DNA of 13,284 nt from Blautia sp900556555 (GTDB lineage Bacteria; Bacillota; Clostridia; Lachnospirales; Lachnospiraceae), in assembly GCA_964250615.1 (NCBI GenBank), contig CAXUGM010000048.1; one strand, written 5' to 3'. This document shows, one piece after another, positions 1 to 9,228 of this stretch. Position 1 is the first letter of the stretch. Each line of letters opens with the position of its first letter. The position numbers were made by a program, and so were the translations under genes. The notes beneath the pieces were generated by a model. That model was not told the origin of the DNA and made no database searches. It saw only the letters and a list, made by a program, of their open reading frames with translations.

Positions 1-54
1 TTCGATAATATTTACTTTTCAAAGTTCATTGCCAACGTTGCTGGCTATAATCAC

Positions 55-858
55 TCAGGATTCCGAGAGATCATTATTGTAAGCATGAGTTGGTATCGGA
101 TAAGGGTCATAACTTCGGTGATAATCAAGATTCAATAATGCCTCCAATGCTTCTTCTCTTAATGCATTTCTCTTAAATCCATAAAAAATAATACGCTCTC
201 TTGACTGCGGCACTCCATAGTTTGCTGCATGAAGTATTCTTGCAGGGACGACAATATATCCTCCATCTGCTGCATTTGCAAAATCATGCTCAATGACATT
301 TTTGGCATCTTCTAATGTGATAAGTCCTTTTACATTCTCAGCAACGAATACAGAGGGCTGAAGCAAGCTGACAACTTCTTTCATCCACATATATAATTGT
401 CCTCTGCTTTCTTCTGCTGGTTCATTTCCTTCTAACTTGCCACCATTATGACTTTTGTCAGAATAAAATCCTTTTCTTTTTCCTGAAACCGAAAAATCCT
501 GACAAGGGAATCCACCTGTCACAATATCAATATGATCCGGAAAAACTGTTTCCCCCTCCCGGGCTCTTTTTACATAATCGACAATACTTCCTATATGGTA
601 GATTTCATTAGCATTCTGATATCGTTTTCCAAAATAGGAAACCCACGCAGCTTTTGCATCCGGCCGGATATCATTTGCAAATACAGTTTCAAATCCTGTT
701 TCTTTTACTTTTACCCAGTCCCCATAGTCTTCCTTTATCCAATCAGGATGAATTTCTGTGTTAATAGAACGTTTTAAACATCGGAATCCGCCTTCAAATC
801 CAATATCCATACCACCGCATCCACTAAACAGGGAAAGTACTCTATATTTTTTTGCCAT
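55..858 (-). CDS. C5 cytosine DNA methyltransferase, C-terminally incomplete (motifs I-VIII only)
   Basis: This 267-residue protein would transfer a methyl group from S-adenosylmethionine to C5 of cytosine in DNA. Motif I (FSGCGG, residues 11-16) binds the cofactor. Motif IV (PCQ, 118-120) holds the catalytic Cys119. Motif VI (ENV, 174-176) and motif VIII (QSRERI, 218-223) follow. The frame stops with TGA at 55-57, soon after motif VIII. Complete enzymes of this family usually run well beyond 300 residues and end with a target recognition region, motif IX and motif X; none of these is present. All three minus-strand frames contain stops in the remaining 54 nt. The start is set by GGAGG at 869-873. 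The gene lies 31 nt after addA and probably shares its transcript. It looks more AT-rich than addAB, which hints at acquisition. It may be a truncated relic or the alpha half of a split enzyme like M.AquI. No restriction enzyme is visible. Confidence 0.85.
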   Translation of the reverse strand: MAKKYRVLSLFSGCGGMDIGFEGGFRCLKRSINTEIHPDWIKEDYGDWVKVKETGFETVFANDIRPDAKAAWVSYFGKRYQNANEIYHIGSIVDYVKRAREGETVFPDHIDIVTGGFPCQDFSVSGKRKGFYSDKSHNGGKLEGNEPAEESRGQLYMWMKEVVSLLQPSVFVAENVKGLITLEDAKNVIEHDFANAADGGYIVVPARILHAANYGVPQSRERIIFYGFKRNALREEALEALLNLDYHRSYDPYPIPTHAYNNDLSES

Positions 859-889
859 TCTTTTTTAGCCTCCAAGTTTTTATTTTCTC

Positions 890-3800
890 CTACACAAGTA
901 TTTCTCTCCCCAAATACAAGGAATACAGATACACTTCTTTTACCTTCTTCTGTGTCAGCCGCTCCAGTGCCTCTTTATAATACTGAAGCTGTACCTGGTA
1001 TTTTTCCACCAGGTTTTCCGGTCTCCGGTTCCAGACTTTATCCGTCTTATAGTCCACCAGCACCAGTTCCCCGTCTTCTTCAAAATAGGCATCTATCATT
1101 CCCTGCATCAAGATTTCTTCCCCGGAATCATATCTCTCCTGTATCTGGTTTGCCGGTACACTCATGACAAAAGGCTGTTCCCGGTACAATGCTCCCTGCA
1201 TACTGGCAGCCTTCATACGCTGGCCAAGAGAACTTTTCACAAACTTGTAAATCTCCCGGTCTTGTACTGCCTCCCGCATTCTGGATGTAAGACGTCCCTT
1301 AGAAACCATGGTATCAAGCTGCTCTTTTATATGGTCTAAAGACTCCAGGCAAGTATAATCCAGACATTCCAATACCCGGTGATAAGCAGTACCCCTCTCT
1401 GCACCTTCCAATACGACCTCTTCTTCCCTCATGAAAGCAGGAATGTAGCTTTCCTGGATTTCCTCAGCATCCGGTGCATTTTCTGCTGTATCTTTATATA
1501 GAAATATACTTTCCTCATCCACAGGCTCCTGCATCCGCTTCACCTCGGAAACAGTCAGCTTAGATGGAATCTCTGCCTGGGCTTTATAGGGATATTCATA
1601 CGAAAAACTCTCCTGCAAATGTTCTCTTAATTCCCGGTCATACACCTGTTCACAATCCCACAGAAGCAATTCCCCTTTTTTTATCATTTCCTCTGTCCGA
1701 AGTTTCGTCTCCTCCTGCACCAATTCCAGCGGGGAAACGATGCGGAGCATAAAGTCCCCGGGGCCTTCATACCAGGGATTCAAAGGATATACCGAACTGT
1801 CAAAGGACTGATATAAGGACTTCATGGCTTTGTGCCGTGCCAATGCCGTAAGAATCCAGTCCAGATAACTTTTCCCTTTCATACGCATTTCATAGGAAAG
1901 TTTCTGTTTTTCCTGACGTTTCAGCATTTCGAAACGCTGCAAGGTTTCCTTTAATTTCGAAACAGCACCTGTAAGAATCAGCTTCTCTTTTGCCCTCGTC
2001 AGTGCCACATAAAGAATCCGTAGTTCCTCTCCCAGGCTTTCCAGGGTAATTTCCTGCTGCACTGCCCTCTGGATTATGGTTCTGGTACGGATTCGGAAGG
2101 TTTCATCCACATAAGGAGCACCGATTCCAAGATCCGGATGCAGCACAATACTCTCTCTGGCATCCTGAAAATTCATCTGTTTCCCCATTCCTGCCACAAA
2201 TACAATGGGGAACTCCAGACCCTTACTTCCGTGGATACTCATAATGCGAACCGTATCTTCCTGCTCTGACAAAATATTTGCTTCCCCAAAATCCACCTGG
2301 TATTTGTTCAGATTTTCAATATAACGGATAAAATTAAACAAGCCCCGGTAACTGCTGCTCTCATAACTTCTCGCCTTTTCAACCAGCATAAGGAGGTTTG
2401 CCTTCTTCTGCTCCCCTGAAACAAACGCCTGCTGATAGAATAAAAATCCTGTGGCATCAAAAAAATCCCAAATCAGTTCATGCATAGGGGTATAAGGAAC
2501 CTTATCTCTCAATTTCCGGTACACAGTCAAAAACTTTCTCACCTTTTCCCCTAATGGGCTGTCAAGCTGTTCTGCCAGAAGGACTGCTTCAAACAGGCTT
2601 GGTTTCTCTGCTTCCTGTCCCAGAATCTTAATTTCCGCCAGTTCCTGGAAATGAAATCCATCCGGCATTCCTCTCATGGCTCCTGCCAGGGGAATATCCT
2701 GAAGAGGATTATCCAAAATCCGCAGATAATCCAGCACTGTAACAATCTCCGGGGCAGAGAAATACCCTGTCTTCGTTGTAACACTTGCCGGAATCCCACA
2801 GGAATTTAAAATTTTCTTAAAAGTTTCTGCCCATCCCGACATGGTTCTCAGCAAAATGGTAATATCCGAGTATCTGGCAGGACGGTATGTTTCTGTCTCC
2901 TTATCCAGAATTTGCTGATGTTCCATCAGTTCCCGGATACGAAGGGCAGTCATTCTGGCCTCCAGCTCCCGCTCTGTCTGGGAATCTTCCTTTTCCTTCC
3001 ACACCTGGTCATCTGCTTCCAGCAACAGGACTTCAGCTGCTGGTTCTGTCTGCTCCATGGGCGGAAACTCCCGTGCCGGATACAGGGCAGCATCTTCGTC
3101 GTATTCCACTCCGCCCAAATCTTCTCCCATAATCTGATAGAATAAATAATTCACACTCTCAAGCACTTCCCTGCGGCTTCGGAAGTTTTTATGAAGATCA
3201 ATACGAAGCTTTTTCTCCCCCGGTGTCAGTGGATAAGTGCGGAATTTTTCCATAAACAAATCCGGCCTTGCAAGACGGAAACGGTAGATGCTCTGTTTCA
3301 CATCCCCCACCATAAAAATATTATAAATTCCATCTTCGATTCCTGACACTGCGGTCAGTAACTTTTCCTGTACCAGATTGCTGTCCTGATACTCATCAAT
3401 CATAATTTCCTTAAACTGTTCTGCCAGCTCTCTGGCAGCATCTGTCCTGCAATCTCCATCTTCCCTGTGCTCCACCAGAATTTCCAGTGCATAATGCTCA
3501 AGATCTGCAAAATCAAGAATATTCTTCTCTTTCTTCTTTTCCTGATAAAGATTCATAAAACGCAGTGTCAGATTCACCAGCACACCAACCGGTTTCCCTG
3601 CTTTTTGCAGATGCTCTATGATTTTCTCTGGTGTCTCCTGAAAATATTTTGATTGTATCTCATTGATCAGATCTTTTGCCTGGCTGCGTAGATCTTTTGC
3701 CAGCTTCTGCTGCTGCTCAGATACCTGCTCTTTTTCCGCTTTTTTCCCGGGTGGGAGCCGTTTAAACTCCATCTTATCCAGACAGGTCTTCCACTGGGAA

Positions 3801-4603
3801 AAAGTCTCTGCTTTCAATGCCTGACTGGCACCTGCATGCTCCGACTCCAGAAGCTCCAGATAAAATCCCGGACCATCCGGCTGTTGGCATACGTCTATGG
3901 CCTGGGTAAGAAGCTCTGCCGCCTCTTTTATTTCCTTCTTAATCTCAGCTTTGATGCACTGCATCCAGGGTGCCTGTTCCAGTTCTTCGGTATCCTGAAT
4001 CTCATATGCCTGCCTGCAGGATTCCAGCCATTCCCCGGGATAGGGATAACTCATGGAAAACTGGTATAATTTCAGCATCAGATCTACAATTTTTGTATCT
4101 GTTTTCCCACTGGAAAATCCGTCTACAAAATCCGTAAATTCCTGATTTTCCTCACAGGCATAAGCCTCCTCCATGACCTGTTCTGCCACATCTGCCTGCA
4201 ATAGGCGCATTTCGCCCTCATCCCCCATGCGGAAAGAAGGGTCTAAGTCAATCAGATGAAAATAATTCTTCACCACATAGGAACAAAAACTGTCAATGGT
4301 GGTAATCTGTGCATGGTGTACCAGGATACTCTGCCTCTGTAAATGTTCATTCTCCCGGTCTGTCTCAAGCTGCTTCTCAATGGCCTGACGGATACGTTCC
4401 TTCATCTCTCCGGCTGCCGCCCTGGTAAATGTCACAATAAGAAGCTGATCAATATCTATGGGATGCTGCTGATCTGTAATCAGCTGAAGAATCCTCTCCA
4501 CAAGAACCGCTGTTTTCCCGCTTCCTGCTGCTGCACTGACCAGAATATTGCAGTTTCTTGTATCAATGACTCTTCTCTGTTCTTCTGTCCATGAAACACC
4601 CAT
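890..4603 (-). CDS. addA: ATP-dependent helicase/nuclease subunit AddA
   Basis: AddA is the UvrD-like 3'-5' helicase and 3'-strand nuclease of the cytoplasmic AddAB complex, which resects double-strand breaks for RecA loading. The helicase motifs appear in order: Walker A AAAGSGKT (24-31), the TFTRAAAGEM motif, motif II IDEYQD (402-407), GDVKQSIYRFR, KNFRSR, the SIHGSKGLEFP motif, and ILYVALTRAKE. The C-terminal RecB-type nuclease has D1171 (in MID), D1184 and K1186 (DYK), and the YQVQLQYY motif (1202-1209). The length, 1237 residues, is normal for the family. The chosen ATG (4601-4603) has AAGGAG just upstream and begins MGVSWTEEQ, like known AddA proteins. An in-frame ATG 16 codons earlier lies inside addB and lacks a better ribosome site. 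Only one base separates it from the addB stop, so the two are translationally coupled. No frameshift or missing key residue was seen. Confidence 0.97.
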   Translation of the reverse strand: MGVSWTEEQRRVIDTRNCNILVSAAAGSGKTAVLVERILQLITDQQHPIDIDQLLIVTFTRAAAGEMKERIRQAIEKQLETDRENEHLQRQSILVHHAQITTIDSFCSYVVKNYFHLIDLDPSFRMGDEGEMRLLQADVAEQVMEEAYACEENQEFTDFVDGFSSGKTDTKIVDLMLKLYQFSMSYPYPGEWLESCRQAYEIQDTEELEQAPWMQCIKAEIKKEIKEAAELLTQAIDVCQQPDGPGFYLELLESEHAGASQALKAETFSQWKTCLDKMEFKRLPPGKKAEKEQVSEQQQKLAKDLRSQAKDLINEIQSKYFQETPEKIIEHLQKAGKPVGVLVNLTLRFMNLYQEKKKEKNILDFADLEHYALEILVEHREDGDCRTDAARELAEQFKEIMIDEYQDSNLVQEKLLTAVSGIEDGIYNIFMVGDVKQSIYRFRLARPDLFMEKFRTYPLTPGEKKLRIDLHKNFRSRREVLESVNYLFYQIMGEDLGGVEYDEDAALYPAREFPPMEQTEPAAEVLLLEADDQVWKEKEDSQTERELEARMTALRIRELMEHQQILDKETETYRPARYSDITILLRTMSGWAETFKKILNSCGIPASVTTKTGYFSAPEIVTVLDYLRILDNPLQDIPLAGAMRGMPDGFHFQELAEIKILGQEAEKPSLFEAVLLAEQLDSPLGEKVRKFLTVYRKLRDKVPYTPMHELIWDFFDATGFLFYQQAFVSGEQKKANLLMLVEKARSYESSSYRGLFNFIRYIENLNKYQVDFGEANILSEQEDTVRIMSIHGSKGLEFPIVFVAGMGKQMNFQDARESIVLHPDLGIGAPYVDETFRIRTRTIIQRAVQQEITLESLGEELRILYVALTRAKEKLILTGAVSKLKETLQRFEMLKRQEKQKLSYEMRMKGKSYLDWILTALARHKAMKSLYQSFDSSVYPLNPWYEGPGDFMLRIVSPLELVQEETKLRTEEMIKKGELLLWDCEQVYDRELREHLQESFSYEYPYKAQAEIPSKLTVSEVKRMQEPVDEESIFLYKDTAENAPDAEEIQESYIPAFMREEEVVLEGAERGTAYHRVLECLDYTCLESLDHIKEQLDTMVSKGRLTSRMREAVQDREIYKFVKSSLGQRMKAASMQGALYREQPFVMSVPANQIQERYDSGEEILMQGMIDAYFEEDGELVLVDYKTDKVWNRRPENLVEKYQVQLQYYKEALERLTQKKVKEVYLYSLYLGREILV

Positions 4604-4604
4604 T

Positions 4605-7600
4605 CTACTTCTCCTTCCCATTGGAGGATTTGTCCTCATGCAAATCCTCATCTATTTTTTTCCAGATTTCATCCTCACGATAGCTGTGCAGCCTTCGGTA
4701 TGTGTAGCCCGGAATTTTCTCATCAAACCCGCAGACACTGCGGTAAGGACAATACTCGCAGGCATTTTCTTTCTGTTTTTCAAATGGATTTACGTCGGTA
4801 TTTCCATTTAAAATTTCCTGTCCGATTTCTTTTGCTTTCTTATTTACATAACACATCATATTTTGGAACTGTTCCTGACAGGCTACTTTTGAATTGCTGC
4901 TGAATCCGCCTTTTGCTGTATATTTCACAGGCACTACCAGAGACTCTGCCGAAGCTCCTGACGCCAGATTCCGGTCAAGTTTTACCAGAATCTCCGGTTC
5001 AGCCCCTGCAATCCCATCCATTTTCATTTTCTTTAATACATCCTGTTCCGGATGCTCTTCATCTTTTACATCTTCCTGATTTAAAATCGGATCCTTGATA
5101 TTGTAATAAAAAATCCCGGCAGGCACTGCCTTTTTCCCTGGAAAACGCTTTTGCTCCAGCTCAATGGCAGCATTCAGATAAAGAGCCAGTTGCAGTTGAA
5201 GACCATAATACAGCTTTACAAGATCCAGCTTTGTTGTACCCGATTTATAATCAATGACCTTTACCAGCATCTGGTCATCTTCTCCTTCACAGAGATCAAT
5301 CCTGTCTATGCGTCCTCTCAAAGAAAGTTTATCCCCCCGATCCAGCGAAAAATTTAAACTGTCTATGTTATCTTCCGGACCAAATGCCCATTCTGTCAGA
5401 GCCGGATAAAATTCCCCCTGCCTAAGCTGGCACTGCAAAGCCCAGACGCTTCGCTTGACCATCCTCTTCGCCCTGTTTACCGTGTAGGCATTTCTTGCAC
5501 TGCTTCGAAGGACCGTATCTCCTGACTTTTCTACCACTTCGTCTACACAGGCTTCCGCAAGTGCATCCCTGTCCTGATCCTCCAGTTCTACCCATTTCCT
5601 TCCCTGCTCCCGCACCTTCTTTGCGAAAAGATCAAGGCTGTCATGAAGCAAGGTACCTAAATCTGCCATGCTGAATTCATAACGGACTCTCTCCCTAAGC
5701 CGGAGCCCATACAACAGAAAATGCGAACAGGCACACTTTGCAAACTGTTCCAGCCTGGTTGCACTGTTCTCTAACTGGGTTCCATAAAGTGCATGAGCAA
5801 CTCCCCTGCCAAGGGCATCTTGAGGATTGACATAATACGCCCCGTCAATCAGGCCAAGCACCAGGCTCTCCCATTGCTTCTGGCTTTTAAACCAGGACAA
5901 AAGTTCTTCAAAAACAGGTGACTCCTTCATTTGGCTGCTCAGCTCCCGTGACAGACGGTCTAAGGCACTGTACGGGCTTTCCAGAAACAATTCTGTTTCT
6001 TCCTTTTTCCTTGCATCCGGAAACAGCCGCTCCACTTGTGTAATCAGAAAAGACGGAGACATGGCTTCCCCATTCCCATCTAATCTGCTGTAAGAAAGAT
6101 ACACCTTTTCGGATGGTTTTGTCAGGTTTAAATACAAATAAAACTTTTGTGTGTAAAGTGCTTCTTTGGCTGTAGGTGCCAGAGAAAGACCTCTTTCCTC
6201 CAAAGGTTTTTTCAGTTCTTCCCTGTTTAAATCAGACAGCAGTTTTCCTGCCTGCTGCTCTTTTGGAATTTTTCCTTCATTTACACCCACAAAAAATAAG
6301 ACCTTAATCTCTTTTAATCTGGTTCTCTCCATATCCCCCACCAGAACCTGATCGGAGGTAGGCGGAACCACTCCTACTTTTGCCTCTGAAAGACCGGCAT
6401 CCAGAATTTCTTTAAACTCTTTTGGTCTTACCTGCTGTTCACCCAAAATTTCCACCATTTTGTCCAGCAGATCCATAACAATCCTGTATATCTGGCTGTA
6501 TTCTTTCTCAAGAGCCAGATTCTGCTCTTTGTGGAATTTTTCTTCGTAAACTCTTAGCTGTTCCTCTATGTTGTTTTCACAGATAAATTCATACAATGCC
6601 CGTGCATAATTTCTCACAGTTGCCTGCGGCTCCCGTATTTTCCGGTAAAAAGGCTCCCACTTATCCACCAGCTTTGCACGAATCTGGTTCAGCAATACAC
6701 ATTCTTCCGGGACTTCTCCACGGTAACTGTGCACCCACTCTTCCTTCCATTTGGAAAACCCACGGATTCCCATAGCTACCACATAATTTTCCAGCCTGTC
6801 TGTCTCCTCCTCAGAGATGTCCGTAAGCCCACAGCGAAGCAGGCGGAAAACACTTTCATAAGTAAAGTTGTCCACCACCAGGTCAACTGCCGCACGGATA
6901 TATTCCACAAAAGGATTCAAAAAAATCGAATGTTTCTGGTCTATAAAACAGGGAATCCCGTATTTTCCAAAGGCTCTGGCTGCTGCCGGGGCATATACTT
7001 CCATATCCCCGGAAATCACAGCAAAATCACTGTAACGATATCCCTCTTTTCGCACCATTCTTCTAATCAATGCTGCCGTTTCTTCCATCTCTGTTCCAGG
7101 ATTCAAGCTTTCCCGGATACAGACCGCATCTTGCTCCTTTGTGAGAAGGCTTACTGCCTGCGTCCCGGCATTTCCATACCGGAACAGCTTCTGCTCCAGA
7201 AATCTCATGGCCGGGTGTTCCAGAAAACGCCCTCTGTAATCATCTTTTTTCTCTGGTATCCAGCATTCCTTCCAGGGAATCTTTTTTTCTTTTGCAAGTT
7301 TACATAATCCAGAAACCGTCTGCTTACTGAGATAAAAAAGCTGATGGGGACTTCCCAGTTTATACGGATCTTCTCTGCGGTCTATGGTGATGGTGACATA
7401 CACTTCCTTGCAAAGAACCAGAAGCTTCTCCAAAAGCTGCATCTGAATCGGAGTAAACCCCGTATAACCATCCAGCACCAGAATGCTGTCCTTTAATTTT
7501 CCTGATTTTTCTGCCACCTGGCCAAGTACATCCAGCACTTCCTCCTGGATATAAAAATGCTCACCCAGATACTCAAAAAATCCCTGGTATAAAACAGCAA

Positions 7601-8075
7601 TGTCTTTTAGCTTATAATACAATTCCGGTTTCTTTTCCACATCCTCCAGAATCTCTTCCAAATCCTCTGCTGCAATTTCATACTGCCGAAGCTCTGAAAC
7701 CATAGATTTAAGCTGGGAAACATATCCCTGTTTATCCATTTTTGCACCAAGAATTTTAAGCTCTTTCTTTTTCTCCTGAGCTACCCTTCGAAGAACCATG
7801 CTTTTCCCGGTTTCCTCCAGAAGTTCACCTCTGATATCTCCGGTTTCCTCCAGCACACGGAAAGCCAGACGCTCAAAACTTAACACATCAATATTCATGA
7901 TCCCTTTTCTCGGATGCATGGCAACCAAATCTTTCTGGGTCTGCATGGTAAACTGCTCCGGCACCAGCACAAGATACTGCCTCTTGGGATTTTCCATAGA
8001 TTCCCTGATGATTTTATGGTAGATATAGTAAGATTTCCCTGCCCCGGAAGGGCCGAAGACAAACTGTAATCCCAT
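4605..8075 (-). CDS. addB: ATP-dependent helicase/nuclease subunit AddB
   Basis: AddB is the second subunit of the AddAB helicase-nuclease. Its helicase fold is thought to be motor-inactive and to scan for Chi, and its C-terminal RecB-type nuclease cuts the 5' strand. The N-terminus has a Walker A loop GPSGAGKS (8-15). The nuclease site includes GRIDRID and DYKSG (D942, K944), then QLQLALYL. Four cysteines that would hold the 4Fe-4S cluster are present: C781 in the KCACSHF segment, and C1106, C1109 and C1115 in CEYCPYRSVC. This matches the one-plus-three arrangement known from Bacillus subtilis AddB. The length, 1156 residues, is typical. The start is fixed by AGGAGG at 8081-8086, five bases from the ATG. 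It starts 13 nt after the phosphatase gene and is followed by addA after one base. The gene appears complete. Confidence 0.97.
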   Translation of the reverse strand: MGLQFVFGPSGAGKSYYIYHKIIRESMENPKRQYLVLVPEQFTMQTQKDLVAMHPRKGIMNIDVLSFERLAFRVLEETGDIRGELLEETGKSMVLRRVAQEKKKELKILGAKMDKQGYVSQLKSMVSELRQYEIAAEDLEEILEDVEKKPELYYKLKDIAVLYQGFFEYLGEHFYIQEEVLDVLGQVAEKSGKLKDSILVLDGYTGFTPIQMQLLEKLLVLCKEVYVTITIDRREDPYKLGSPHQLFYLSKQTVSGLCKLAKEKKIPWKECWIPEKKDDYRGRFLEHPAMRFLEQKLFRYGNAGTQAVSLLTKEQDAVCIRESLNPGTEMEETAALIRRMVRKEGYRYSDFAVISGDMEVYAPAAARAFGKYGIPCFIDQKHSIFLNPFVEYIRAAVDLVVDNFTYESVFRLLRCGLTDISEEETDRLENYVVAMGIRGFSKWKEEWVHSYRGEVPEECVLLNQIRAKLVDKWEPFYRKIREPQATVRNYARALYEFICENNIEEQLRVYEEKFHKEQNLALEKEYSQIYRIVMDLLDKMVEILGEQQVRPKEFKEILDAGLSEAKVGVVPPTSDQVLVGDMERTRLKEIKVLFFVGVNEGKIPKEQQAGKLLSDLNREELKKPLEERGLSLAPTAKEALYTQKFYLYLNLTKPSEKVYLSYSRLDGNGEAMSPSFLITQVERLFPDARKKEETELFLESPYSALDRLSRELSSQMKESPVFEELLSWFKSQKQWESLVLGLIDGAYYVNPQDALGRGVAHALYGTQLENSATRLEQFAKCACSHFLLYGLRLRERVRYEFSMADLGTLLHDSLDLFAKKVREQGRKWVELEDQDRDALAEACVDEVVEKSGDTVLRSSARNAYTVNRAKRMVKRSVWALQCQLRQGEFYPALTEWAFGPEDNIDSLNFSLDRGDKLSLRGRIDRIDLCEGEDDQMLVKVIDYKSGTTKLDLVKLYYGLQLQLALYLNAAIELEQKRFPGKKAVPAGIFYYNIKDPILNQEDVKDEEHPEQDVLKKMKMDGIAGAEPEILVKLDRNLASGASAESLVVPVKYTAKGGFSSNSKVACQEQFQNMMCYVNKKAKEIGQEILNGNTDVNPFEKQKENACEYCPYRSVCGFDEKIPGYTYRRLHSYREDEIWKKIDEDLHEDKSSNGKEK

Positions 8076-8088
8076 TTATGCCTCCTTA

Positions 8089-8898
8089 TCAGTCAAAAAA
8101 ACGCTCAATCACTTCCGCAATTCCGTCGTGGTCATTATCATGCTCCGTAATATAATCTGCCACTTCTTTTACCTTTTGCTGAGCATTTGCCATAGCAACA
8201 CCTAAACCTGCAAATTGGATCATAGACAGATCGTTAAAGCCATCTCCACAGCATACCATTTCTTCTCTCTTGATTCCCAGAATATCCAGCAGATGCCTCA
8301 GACAGTATGCCTTATCTACATTCTTCGGTGTAATTTCCAGGAAATACGGTTCTGAACGGAACACCTGGGCTTCGTGCATATACTTCTGGGCAAACACAGG
8401 CTCAAGGGCTTCCAAGTCCTCCGGCTCTCCGGTCATTAAACATTTATTTACCGGAAAATCCACATAGGTTCCGAAATCCTCATGATAAACCACAGGAATC
8501 CCGTTAATCTTTGCCTCTATATCCATATATTTGTCCGGACATGTTCCTGCTATAATCTCATCTCCATGATACGTAATAATCCCGGCTCCATATTGCAGGG
8601 CATCCTTCCATAATTTTCCCGGCAATCTGGGCGGAAGTGTTTTGGAATACACACATTCTTTTGTCTTAAAATTCAAAATTCTGGCTCCGTTAAACGGCAT
8701 AATATAGCTTCCAAACCGCTGAAATTCCAGTTCCTGTGCTACATAAGAAGTTCCCTGGGGAGGTCTTCCGGAAGCAATGGCAACAGGAATCCCCCTTTCC
8801 TGTAAATGAATAATAGCTTCTTTTGTTTTTTCACTTACTTCTTTCTTAGAATTTGTCACGGTTCCATCGATATCTAATACTAATAATTTATATTTCAT
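8089..8898 (-). CDS. Cof-type HAD-IIB family phosphatase
   Basis: This 269-residue cytoplasmic hydrolase probably removes phosphate from small phosphorylated metabolites such as sugar phosphates or FMN. The exact substrate cannot be read from the sequence. HAD motif I is DIDGT (nucleophile D9, acid/base D11), motif II is ASGRP (S43), motif III Lys is K196 in PKNVDK, and motif IV is GDGFND (218-223). The large insert between motifs II and III is the C2B cap of the Cof subfamily. The start at 8896-8898 (MKYKLLVLDID) has AAAGGA at 8907-8912. An upstream in-frame ATG at 8949 falls in the -35 box of the promoter, so it is very unlikely to be used. This is the first gene of the operon: addB begins 13 nt after its stop, with the addB ribosome site in the gap. 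The role of a phosphatase beside a recombination complex is unclear. Confidence 0.93.
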   Translation of the reverse strand: MKYKLLVLDIDGTVTNSKKEVSEKTKEAIIHLQERGIPVAIASGRPPQGTSYVAQELEFQRFGSYIMPFNGARILNFKTKECVYSKTLPPRLPGKLWKDALQYGAGIITYHGDEIIAGTCPDKYMDIEAKINGIPVVYHEDFGTYVDFPVNKCLMTGEPEDLEALEPVFAQKYMHEAQVFRSEPYFLEITPKNVDKAYCLRHLLDILGIKREEMVCCGDGFNDLSMIQFAGLGVAMANAQQKVKEVADYITEHDNDHDGIAEVIERFFD

Positions 8899-8920
8899 AA
8901 TCCCTATCCTTTCTATGCAG

Positions 8921-8949
8921 ATTATACCCTCCACACAAAAGATAATCAA
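8921..8949 (-). promoter_or_regulatory. Sigma-A type promoter of the HAD-addB-addA-methyltransferase operon
   Basis: On the minus strand TTGATT (8944-8949), a 17-bp spacer and a perfect TATAAT (8921-8926) are followed by a predicted start near 8914, about 16 nt before the phosphatase ATG. It sits directly after the terminator of the 49-residue gene. No comparable promoter was seen between the later genes, so it probably drives all four. Confidence 0.75.
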
Positions 8950-8950
8950 T

Positions 8951-8986
8951 GAAAAAAAGAGAACAGCCTCTAAGAACTGTTCTCTT
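8951..8986 (-). terminator. Rho-independent terminator of the small 49-residue gene
   Basis: A perfect stem pairs AGAGAACAG (8958-8966) with CTGTTCTCT (8977-8985) around a 10-nt loop. The flanking A8957 and T8986 add a tenth pair. Read on the minus strand, the stem is followed by a run of T (8952-8958 complement). It lies about 30 nt after the stop of the 49-residue gene and separates it from the phosphatase operon. Confidence 0.85.
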
Positions 8987-9016
8987 CCCTATCTTGTATA
9001 TTATTTTCTACATCAA

Positions 9017-9166
9017 TTATTTATCATAGTTAAAAATGCTGTGATAGTATTTATCTTCTTTGTCATTCAGACCAATTGGAGCAATTTTTGACTGTTCCAT
9101 GAAATAATCATGCAGTTTCTCTTTCATAGTCTTTTTTTCTTCTGTTTTCTTTTCTTTTGCTTCCAT
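9017..9166 (-). CDS. Small charged protein of 49 residues, unknown function
   Basis: I do not recognise this gene. The frame runs from ATG at 9164-9166 to TAA at 9017-9019. The N-terminal third is very rich in Lys and Glu (begins MEAKEKKTEEKK). The middle reads LHDYFMEQSKIAPIGLNDKED, and the C-terminus is aromatic (YYHSIFNYDK). There are 11 Lys and 7 Glu, no cysteine, no signal peptide and no membrane segment, so it is probably a soluble cytoplasmic protein. Support for a real gene comes from a purine-rich ribosome site GAGAGG at about 9176-9181, an extended -10 promoter upstream, and a strong terminator 30 nt downstream, which together make a single-gene transcription unit. A shorter start at Met14 is possible. 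An out-of-frame ATG at 9171-9173 gives no useful reading frame. It could be a regulator or adaptor peptide, but nothing in the sequence decides this. Confidence 0.72.
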   Translation of the reverse strand: MEAKEKKTEEKKTMKEKLHDYFMEQSKIAPIGLNDKEDKYYHSIFNYDK

Positions 9167-9228
9167 AAAGCATAGCCTCTCTTTTTCTTTTTAACTCTTT
9201 ATTAATAAGTTTCTCTTTACGATTTGTA

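Noticed and set aside
4604..4651. Sixteen-codon N-terminal extension of addA
   Set aside because: It lies inside the addB coding end, while AAGGAG sits just before the ATG at 4601-4603 and the protein then starts like known AddA.
6729..7307. Open frame of 192 codons on the plus strand, antisense to addB
   Set aside because: It is a frame shadow of a conserved gene, with no ribosome site and no recognisable protein features.
8899..8949. Seventeen-codon extension of the HAD phosphatase
   Set aside because: It would start in the -35 box of a good promoter, and the sequence before MKYKLLVLDID is not HAD-like.
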